DNA of 12,799 nt from DATFJZ01 sp046482845 (GTDB lineage Bacteria; Desulfobacterota; Desulfobacteria; Desulfobacterales; Desulfobacteraceae), in the NCBI GenBank assembly GCA_046482845.1, contig JAWOEJ010000095.1, positions 1 to 12,799 of the forward strand. The letters run 5' to 3'. Both the position numbers and the translations under genes were made by a program. Numbering within the stretch: the first letter of the stretch is position 1; every line of letters begins with the position of its first letter. A model generated the notes under the pieces. It saw nothing but the letters and a program-made list of their open reading frames with translations, made no database searches and was not told where the DNA came from. This document shows, piece after piece, positions 6,833-12,799 of this stretch.

Positions 6833-9800
6833 ATGCACAGATATCTGAAATCAAACCCAAAAATAATGCTCTCAGCCATGGTATTTTTTCTGCTGGCGCT
6901 GCCCGCAGCTGCCCTGGCAGACAAGATCAGAATCGGTTTTTTTGTAGGAGATTCCGATGCCTTTGCCTGCAGCCAGATGATCAGGGAACTCAATGACCCC
7001 GCTTTGGAAGTAGAGGTGTTTACATCAGATGACTGCAGCGCCTCAGAAGGCAAAACAGAAAAAATACAGAGATTCATCAAAACCATGGACACGGCTGTGG
7101 TGGACATCATGCAGTCTGATCCGGCAGACTGGCTTCTTGAAAACAAAACCAATATCAACCCGGATGCCAGGCTCTATGCTGTAAGGCATTCATCCCATGG
7201 TGAGGATTTTGCCTCTGCCGGCTTTATTTTTGACAAACAGATAAACAGCTATTTTTCCCACACCAGTTCTGAAAATCTGAAAAACCTTGTCCTGTATATA
7301 GCCAACAGGGATTTTTCCATAGATACCCATCCCGGGCCGCCTGTCATACCCGAAGAAAACAGCCTTTACCACCCCGATGCAGACAGGCTGTTTCCCACCA
7401 TGATTGATTATTTTCAATGGTACAGGGAATCCGGGCATTTTAAAGAAGGAAAGCTGTGGAGCCCTTTGATTATTTTTCCCACAAGCATACTAAAATCCCG
7501 GAAACACCCCGTTGATATGCTCATCAAGGCCTATGAAAAAAACAATATCAACACCGTTGCCCTGATGCGCGCCACCGGCTCCATTGAAAAATCCCTTGAG
7601 AATCTCTTATTTACCCCGCCCCTCAAGGACAACCTGGGATCCGTGACAGGGTTTACATTCAAGTTCAAATCCGCCCTTTCCTCGGATATCCTCTCGATTT
7701 TTAAAAAAGCCAATGTGCCTGTATTCAATCCCCAGTATCTTTTTTTTACCCCAAAGGAAACCTGGCTGGATTCCCCGGCAGGGATTTCACCGACCGGCAT
7801 CTCCATGCAGTTCTCCATCCCGGAACTGACCGGCCTTGTAGAGCCCAGTGTAACAGGGGGAAAGGAAGAGATCACTTCTCCTGACGGAAAAAAAACAGGG
7901 TATATTTACACTCCGGCAAAAAAAGAGATTCAAATGCTGGCAAAAAGGGCTGCCAGATGGCACCGGCTCAAAACCATGAAAAACAAAGACAAGAAAATTG
8001 TCCTGATCTACTACAACCATGGTGCAGGCAAGCAGAATATCGGCGCCAGCTATCTCAATACAGCAGAAAGCATAACCACCATAATAAAACAACTGAAAAA
8101 ACAAGGCTACACCATAAAAGGGGATGTGTCTTCTGAGTCCATCATGGATCTTCTCATAAAAACCGGAAGAAATATCGGGTCATGGGCGCCGGGCGAACTG
8201 GACCGGCTGTCAGCCAGCAAAAATATTGAATCCATTCATATTGACACCTATAAACAATGGGTCAAAGACATTGATCAAAAATTTTATTCCCAAGTCAAAG
8301 CCCAGTGGGGAGAACCCGAAACGTCCACTATTATGACAACCAGGGGAAATTTTATTTTCCCCTGCGTTAAACTGGGAAACCTTACCCTGGTGCCCCAGCC
8401 TTCCAGGGGATGGGGGGATGATCCTGAAAAATTGTTTCACTCCACCACCCTCTATCCCCACCACCAGTATACGGCTTTTTACCTGTGGCTTTCCCATGTA
8501 CTCAAGCCTGATGCCATGATCAGCATGGGCACCCACGGCACCCATGAGTGGCTGCCCGGCAAGCAGGCCGGCATGACCCAGAGCTGCGCCCCTGAAGTTC
8601 TCATTCAGGATATTCCCAGTCTTTACCCCTATATTGTGGATGATGTGGGCGAGGGGATTCAGGCAAAAAGGCGCGGCAGGGGCGTGATTATAGACCACGC
8701 CGTTCCCCCGTTTAAAAAAGGCGGTGCCTACGCCGAATACTCCCTTATGGCAGATCTGATCAGTGAACTTGAAACCACTGAATCCAGCGCTGTTAAAACT
8801 GAAAAATTCAAACGAATTGAACAGCTTATCCGAAAAACCGGTATTGACAAAGACCTCGGATTAAAAAGGATTGATGAAAACTCCCTTGAAGCTGTGGAGC
8901 ACTATATTCTGGCGCTTAAAACAGACCTCATCCCCTTTGGGCTGCATACCTTTGGCCGATCCCCCAAAGGAGAGGGGGCAAAGGAAACAGCCCTTGCCAT
9001 TGCAGAACAATCCAGCAATTCCCCGGAGTTTTATGAAGAAAAAATTGCCCAGTGCGGTATAAATGAAATAAACAGCCTCATGAATGGACTCAGCTCAGGA
9101 TATATTGAGCCGGGCTCAGGCAATGATCCTGTGAGAAATCCCGAATCCCTTCCCACGGGCAGGAATTTTTATGCCTTTGATCCCGACCGGGTCCCTTCCA
9201 GGGGGGCCTGGCTGGCCGGGAAAAAAGCAGGGGAGGAACTGATCGAAACTTATAAGGAAAACCACGAAAACAATCTGCCAAGGCAGGTGGGAATTATTTT
9301 ATGGGCAGTTGAAACCATAAGAAATCAGGGCATTAACACAGCCACCGCCCTTTTTCTCATGGGGATGAAACCGGTATGGGACAAACAAGAAAAAGTCATT
9401 GATATCACCCCTGTTCCAGGCAGAGAACTGTCCCGGCCAAGAATTGATGTACTGCTGCAGATGTCCGGTCTGTTCAGGGACACCTTTCCCAGGGTTGCCC
9501 TGTTGCTTGACAGGGCAGTAAAAAAAGCCGCGCTTCTCACAGATGTTCAAAATTATATTGCTGAAAACAGCGCTGCTGTCAAAGCAGAACTTATTAAAAA
9601 CGGGTATTCTTCAAAAGATGCCGGCACATATTCAACCCTTCGTATTTTTTCTGCCCGGCCCGGGTCCTATGGTACAAAAACAGCTGAAATAACCGCATCC
9701 AGCGGATTGTGGGAAGATGACAATGCCATTGTTGACGCATTTACCGATATGGTTTCCTTTGGGTACTCCAAAGATACCTGGGGCCGGGACATGAAACCTG

Positions 9801-10786
9801 CATACCAGGCAAACCTCAAACAGGTGGACACAATAGTTCATTCCATATCTTCCACCCTTTACGGCACCATGGATAATGATGATATGTTTCAGTACCTTGG
9901 CGGCCTTTCCATGGCTGTGAGCCAGGCGTCCGGAAAATCACCGGATATTTTTATTTCACAGCAGAAAAAAAAGGGTAAGGGAAAAATAGAGTCCATTGAT
10001 AAAACCATTGGAAAAGAACTGCGCAGCCGGTACCTCAATCCCAAATGGATACAGGGCATGAAAAAGGAAGGGTATGCCGGTGCCAGGGAAATGGAAAAAT
10101 TTGTCGAATACATGTGGGGATGGCAGGTAACCGCCCCGGATGCTGTGGACAGCAAAAAATGGGAACAGACCTATGAGGTGTATGTTCAGGACAGGCACAG
10201 TCTTGACATGAAAAAATTTTTCAACCGCACAAACCCCTGGGCATACCAGTCCATAAACGCCAGGATGCTTGAAAGTATCAGAAAAGACTACTGGCATGCA
10301 GATGAAACCACAAAACAGACCCTTGCAAAAGAATATGCAGTGTCTGTGGTGGAAAAAGGGGTGGCCTGCTGCGCCCACACCTGCAACAACCCCCTTTTAA
10401 ACCAGATGGTGGTGAATCTTATCTCCATTCCAGGCGTTCTTCCGGAAAAAACCATCACCGCTTTTAAAGCAGGTATTGAAAAAGCCGGGGGCCAGCCCCT
10501 TGAAACCCAGGTAGAAAATCAGAAAAAACAGATTAAAAAAATCAGCGCCGGGTTTATGAAAAAAACAGATCAAAATATTGATGAAAATTCTGAACCTGAC
10601 AGGGACAACCCTTCAGATTCCCTTAAAAGCGACCCTTTAAAAGACGTGAAAGGATATAAAATCAAAGAAATGGAAAAAAACAATGAAAAAACAGAAATGA
10701 CCTCCTCAGGTGCAGAATGGGCAGCTGCTTTGTTTGCAGTATTTCTGATCTGCCTTATTGCAGCAGGTGCAGCATGGAAAAGGTGA
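6833..10786 (+). CDS. cobN: Exported, membrane-anchored CobN-like chelatase (HmuS-like)
   Basis: A 1317-residue member of the CobN/magnesium-chelatase H family. Classical CobN is the large subunit of the ATP-dependent cobaltochelatase and works in the cytoplasm with CobS and CobT. This one has a signal peptide (1-29, cut after AALA) and a C-terminal TM helix (about 1292-1314) after a charged linker, so the catalytic part should face the periplasm. The family core is intact: GTHGTHEWLPGK (566-577), then LYPYIVDDVGEG and QAKRRGRGVIIDH. Near the C-terminus is a Cys/His cluster, CCAHTC (1179-1184), possibly metal binding. A GGGAAG ribosome-binding site precedes the ATG. No ATPase subunit gene is present. 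Similar exported proteins in Bacteroidota (HmuS) act in haem utilisation. Metal insertion or removal from a corrinoid or porphyrin is inferred; the riboswitch favours a cobalamin-related role. The symbol denotes family only. Confidence 0.9.
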   Translation: MHRYLKSNPKIMLSAMVFFLLALPAAALADKIRIGFFVGDSDAFACSQMIRELNDPALEVEVFTSDDCSASEGKTEKIQRFIKTMDTAVVDIMQSDPADWLLENKTNINPDARLYAVRHSSHGEDFASAGFIFDKQINSYFSHTSSENLKNLVLYIANRDFSIDTHPGPPVIPEENSLYHPDADRLFPTMIDYFQWYRESGHFKEGKLWSPLIIFPTSILKSRKHPVDMLIKAYEKNNINTVALMRATGSIEKSLENLLFTPPLKDNLGSVTGFTFKFKSALSSDILSIFKKANVPVFNPQYLFFTPKETWLDSPAGISPTGISMQFSIPELTGLVEPSVTGGKEEITSPDGKKTGYIYTPAKKEIQMLAKRAARWHRLKTMKNKDKKIVLIYYNHGAGKQNIGASYLNTAESITTIIKQLKKQGYTIKGDVSSESIMDLLIKTGRNIGSWAPGELDRLSASKNIESIHIDTYKQWVKDIDQKFYSQVKAQWGEPETSTIMTTRGNFIFPCVKLGNLTLVPQPSRGWGDDPEKLFHSTTLYPHHQYTAFYLWLSHVLKPDAMISMGTHGTHEWLPGKQAGMTQSCAPEVLIQDIPSLYPYIVDDVGEGIQAKRRGRGVIIDHAVPPFKKGGAYAEYSLMADLISELETTESSAVKTEKFKRIEQLIRKTGIDKDLGLKRIDENSLEAVEHYILALKTDLIPFGLHTFGRSPKGEGAKETALAIAEQSSNSPEFYEEKIAQCGINEINSLMNGLSSGYIEPGSGNDPVRNPESLPTGRNFYAFDPDRVPSRGAWLAGKKAGEELIETYKENHENNLPRQVGIILWAVETIRNQGINTATALFLMGMKPVWDKQEKVIDITPVPGRELSRPRIDVLLQMSGLFRDTFPRVALLLDRAVKKAALLTDVQNYIAENSAAVKAELIKNGYSSKDAGTYSTLRIFSARPGSYGTKTAEITASSGLWEDDNAIVDAFTDMVSFGYSKDTWGRDMKPAYQANLKQVDTIVHSISSTLYGTMDNDDMFQYLGGLSMAVSQASGKSPDIFISQQKKKGKGKIESIDKTIGKELRSRYLNPKWIQGMKKEGYAGAREMEKFVEYMWGWQVTAPDAVDSKKWEQTYEVYVQDRHSLDMKKFFNRTNPWAYQSINARMLESIRKDYWHADETTKQTLAKEYAVSVVEKGVACCAHTCNNPLLNQMVVNLISIPGVLPEKTITAFKAGIEKAGGQPLETQVENQKKQIKKISAGFMKKTDQNIDENSEPDRDNPSDSLKSDPLKDVKGYKIKEMEKNNEKTEMTSSGAEWAAALFAVFLICLIAAGAAWKR

Positions 10787-10790
10787 TGTC

Positions 10791-11558
10791 ATGGAATTAA
10801 AAACGCTGGTTCTGGGCATATTGATATCCATGGCTTGGTTTGCCGTAAAAAGCGGTGTGGGAATCCATTATTTCATGGCATCGGAAAAAAGGATGGGAAG
10901 GTTTAAAAAACTGCTCTTTGCCCTGGCAGGGGTGCTCATGTATACAGGGCTGTTTGCATCAGGGTTTTTCATTGCAGGACATATGAATACTGCGCTCTGG
11001 TATGACAGAGCTGCAGTCATCCTGAAATCAGGGTTGACCATTCATTTTGTCATGGCAGTGGTCATGGGCCTGTGGGGGACAGTCCTTTTAAAAAACAGAA
11101 AAAAAAGTAAAACCAGGGCCTGGCTTATCATGGTGCTTCCCTGTCCCATGTGCGCGCTGGTTATACTGTTTACCATGGCAGCCCTGAGCGCTGTTTTCCC
11201 GCAGACAGCCGTTTTTGCCGCGCTTATGATTTCCGGGGCCTTTGTCCTTATTCAGACCATTGCCATTGGACTTTCAGCCGCTGCAGTCAGAAAATATAGC
11301 ATCAAACCCGATGTGATTCTGGGCTGGATCATGCTTGGCATTGCCGCTTATTTTCTGATTTCCATTATGGTGATCCCCCAGTTCAGAGGGATTGACAGAA
11401 TTTTTACCATTGCCAGTGCCGGAAATACCGTCACACATACAAATTATGCTGCAGAACATCTAATGCTGGTGATCTTTATATCATGCGCTTTTGCAGCAGG
11501 AATCAAGGCTTTCAACTCTAAAAGGAGATATATAAAATGGCTGTTGGGGCTGTGTTAA
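10791..11558 (+). CDS. DUF2162 membrane protein (putative transporter) with CPxC motif
   Basis: A 255-residue integral membrane protein with about seven hydrophobic segments. It matches, as I recall, the DUF2162 family of predicted transporters that accompany exported CobN-like proteins. A CPMC motif (118-121) sits at the start of a membrane helix, and His residues occur in or next to helices (GIHYFM, TIHFVM, AEHLML); these could bind a metal or take part in thiol chemistry. The ATG at 10791 is preferred over an in-frame TTG at 10758 because it has an AAAGGTGA ribosome-binding site and starts 4 nt after the CobN-like stop. Its 3' end overlaps the next gene by 22 bp, which indicates translational coupling. 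The substrate is unknown; metal or tetrapyrrole passage is a guess from context. Confidence 0.8.
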   Translation: MELKTLVLGILISMAWFAVKSGVGIHYFMASEKRMGRFKKLLFALAGVLMYTGLFASGFFIAGHMNTALWYDRAAVILKSGLTIHFVMAVVMGLWGTVLLKNRKKSKTRAWLIMVLPCPMCALVILFTMAALSAVFPQTAVFAALMISGAFVLIQTIAIGLSAAAVRKYSIKPDVILGWIMLGIAAYFLISIMVIPQFRGIDRIFTIASAGNTVTHTNYAAEHLMLVIFISCAFAAGIKAFNSKRRYIKWLLGLC

Positions 11559-12154
11559 AAACCTTTATTTTCCTGATTTCATCATCACTGCTTTATCCGG
11601 TTCTTTTTCTGCTTGCTGTGATCATTGTCTGGCTCTTTGTCTATTCAGGCACTTTTTTTGCTGAATTTCTGGAAAGGTCCAGAATCAAAAAAACCGATTC
11701 CGCCGGACTGTGTGATGAGATTGCCAGCGGAAACGGCAGGGCTTTTTTTTCAAAATCCGGACAACAATACCTGGATGCCCTGAAAAACATCCTGAATGAA
11801 AACAGGGACTGTGACATAAAAATTGAAAACCTTCTCCAGGAAACTGTTCACTCCATATGGAAATCCACGGACCGGCTGAGAATCCTTGTAAGAATCTGTC
11901 CAAGCCTCGGGCTGATCGGCACCCTTATTCCCATGGGGACAGGGCTTGCGTCCCTGGGCAGCGGCGATTTTGCAGAATTGTCAGCAGATCTTGTCATTGC
12001 GTTTACAACCACAGTGGTAGGGCTTGCAGCCGGAACCACGGCCTTTGTTTTTTACACAATCAAACGCAGATGGCTGGAAAAGGATGTTAAAAATATGGAA
12101 CTTGCAACAGAGATACTTGTAAAGGAAGCCGGAAAAAATGAAATATCTGAATAA
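11537..12154 (+). CDS. MotA/TolQ/ExbB-family proton channel protein
   Basis: A 205-residue inner-membrane protein with three TM segments (about 14-38, 118-142 and 150-175) and a cytoplasmic loop of about 80 residues between the first two, the ExbB/TolQ topology. The family signature CPSLGLIGTLIPMG (121-134) and the third helix with TTT (157-159) followed by GLAAG are visible; Thr in this helix helps to line the proton path in ExbB. The start has a strong AGGAG ribosome-binding site inside the end of the preceding gene. It is followed, with a 17-bp overlap, by the DUF2149 gene, an ExbD-like partner. Together they should form a proton-motive-force-driven motor. Its client is probably the CobN-like protein or DUF2162 protein, since no TonB or TonB-dependent receptor is in the window. 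Confidence 0.9.
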   Translation: MAVGAVLKTFIFLISSSLLYPVLFLLAVIIVWLFVYSGTFFAEFLERSRIKKTDSAGLCDEIASGNGRAFFSKSGQQYLDALKNILNENRDCDIKIENLLQETVHSIWKSTDRLRILVRICPSLGLIGTLIPMGTGLASLGSGDFAELSADLVIAFTTTVVGLAAGTTAFVFYTIKRRWLEKDVKNMELATEILVKEAGKNEISE

Positions 12155-12494
12155 AAGCGATTCTTTTTCAGCAAAAAGCAGGTTTTCCTCCCAGGCCTTT
12201 AATGACAATGATCCCTTAACCGGGCTGGCCAATCTTTTTGACATCGGCCTGGTTTTTATTGTGGGGTTGATCCTTGCATTGATGTCCACCTACCATGTAA
12301 AAGACCTTATGGACAATAACTCTGAAATAACCATACTGAAAAAACAGGATAATGGTGACATGGAAATCATAACCAAAAAGGGAAAAAAAGTGAGTGTAAA
12401 AAAGATAACAAAATCTGAAGCCCAGGGCAGAGGACAACGCCTTGGAACCGCATACAGACTTGAAGGCGGTGAAATGGTTTATGTCCCGGACTGA
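12138..12494 (+). CDS. DUF2149 protein, ExbD-like motor partner
   Basis: A 118-residue protein of the DUF2149 family. A short cytoplasmic N-terminus ends in NDNDPLTGLANLFD, a single TM helix covers about 36-52, and the C-terminal 65 residues would be periplasmic, ending in RLGTAYRLEGGEMVYVPD. The pattern NLFDIGLVFIVG, with Asp35 at the start of the helix, parallels the essential Asp of ExbD/TolR (PLIDVMLVLL), so it plausibly carries the proton-accepting residue for the upstream ExbB-like channel. The start lies inside the end of that gene. No hairpin plus T-run follows; the operon may end at the repeat from 12571. Regulation should come from the cobalamin riboswitch shared by the four genes. 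Confidence 0.85.
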   Translation: MKYLNKSDSFSAKSRFSSQAFNDNDPLTGLANLFDIGLVFIVGLILALMSTYHVKDLMDNNSEITILKKQDNGDMEIITKKGKKVSVKKITKSEAQGRGQRLGTAYRLEGGEMVYVPD

Positions 12495-12502
12495 TTTTTT
12501 TT

Positions 12503-12532
12503 ATGAAAGTCGTCAGCAATCCGTACTCAGCT
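12503..12532 (+). repeat. Second copy of the sequence beside the heptamer array
   Basis: These 30 bases match 3670-3699 at 24 positions, both beginning ATGAAAG and ending GTACTCAGCT. Here the heptamers that follow the left copy are absent, replaced by CTGTCAGCTTCCAG. It lies 8 bases after the DUF2149 stop. Confidence 0.6.
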
Positions 12533-12570
12533 GTCAGCTTCCAGTAAAAAATTAAAAATTTTTCTATTAC

Positions 12571-12774
12571 TCGATCATCAAGTTTTTTGAATACCGGCGC
12601 CCCCAGCGGTTGCCTGTCAGGAACGAGAACGACGGAGGACTTTTTCCCTGCCAGGCTAAAAATCAAGAACTGCGGCCACTGGTCCTCAAACAGCTTGATT
12701 TTCTTAACGCCTGGCAGGGAAAAAGTCTGATCTCCTTTGGTTCTCAATGTTCCTGACAGGCAACCGCTGGGGGC
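12571..12774 (-). repeat. Hairpin-forming dispersed repeat, right copy
   Basis: This is the inverted, more complete copy of the repeat at 55-230. It has nested palindromes: an outer perfect 26-bp inverted repeat (12599-12624 with 12749-12774), an inner perfect 19-bp pair (12638-12656 with 12709-12727), and a third pair, AAAATCAAG (12659-12667) with CTTGATTTT (12694-12702). The inner stem lacks one base pair that the left copy has, on both arms, so pairing is kept. It may double as the transcription end of the upstream operon. Nothing recognisable lies in 12775-12799. Confidence 0.82.
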
Positions 12775-12799
12775 TCTTAATAGGTCCTTCCATAAAAAC

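Noticed and set aside
9956..10378. A 140-codon minus-strand frame (and others) inside the CobN-like gene
   Set aside because: All lie antisense to a full-length, motif-complete CobN-family protein and have no independent support.
6833..12494. A classical aerobic cobaltochelatase CobNST
   Set aside because: No CobS- or CobT-like ATPase frame is present, and the CobN-like protein has a signal peptide and a C-terminal membrane anchor.
12367..12747. A 126-codon minus-strand frame spanning the right repeat and the DUF2149 gene
   Set aside because: It overlaps DUF2149 antisense, and in the left repeat copy the matching frame is broken by a 1-bp difference and a stop, so the repeat is conserved as a structure and not as a protein.
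1..12799. A composite transposon bounded by the two terminal repeats
   Set aside because: No transposase, no target-site duplication is visible, the left copy lacks one outer arm and codon style is uniform. Two inverted repeats alone do not show mobility of the 12-kb segment.

Overview
The window reads like an anaerobic, Gram-negative sulfate-reducer-type Desulfobacterota genome, probably Desulfobacteraceae. This is inferred from the gene families (LbtU-type porin, FeoB with a long periplasmic insert, exported CobN-like protein with DUF2162/DUF2149 partners), the moderate GC content and the style of the repeats. No rRNA, tRNA, IS transposase or CRISPR array was seen.

Layout. (1) Bases 55-230 hold one copy of a hairpin-forming repeat. 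(2) An iron block lies on the minus strand. feoA (TTG start) and feoB (FeoB with an insert of about 115 residues) are followed by a small exported His/Cys protein; all three read leftward from a clear TTGACA-17-TATAAG promoter at 3360-3388. (3) Bases 3281-3946 are non-coding, with a 173-bp quasi-palindrome, seven heptamers in tandem and a terminator. (4) A DtxR/MntR-type metalloregulator with an unusual Cys-rich linker and a C-terminal FeoA-like domain follows on the minus strand. (5) After a 386-bp gap with an inverted repeat comes an LbtU-type outer-membrane porin on the minus strand, with a good promoter overlapped by a dyad. (6) Divergent from it, on the plus strand, a cobalamin riboswitch ending in a strong intrinsic terminator precedes four tightly packed genes. 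They encode an exported, C-terminally membrane-anchored CobN-like chelatase, a DUF2162 membrane protein with an intramembrane CPxC motif, a MotA/TolQ/ExbB proton-channel protein and a DUF2149 protein that looks like ExbD. (7) A second copy of the terminal repeat, in inverted orientation, closes the window.

How it fits together. The left half takes up iron: the porin brings iron or its chelates across the outer membrane, FeoAB takes Fe2+ across the inner membrane, and the DtxR-type protein is the likely iron sensor. The right half is the most interesting part. A CobN homologue normally works in the cytoplasm with ATPase subunits CobS and CobT. Here the protein has a signal peptide and a C-terminal membrane anchor, no ATPase gene is nearby, and ExbB/ExbD-like motor genes are encoded in the same operon. 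Together with the B12 riboswitch this suggests a proton-motive-force-coupled periplasmic system acting on corrinoids, cobalt or another metal tetrapyrrole. The gene order resembles the Bacteroidota haem-utilisation set hmuSTUV. The biochemical function here is inference.
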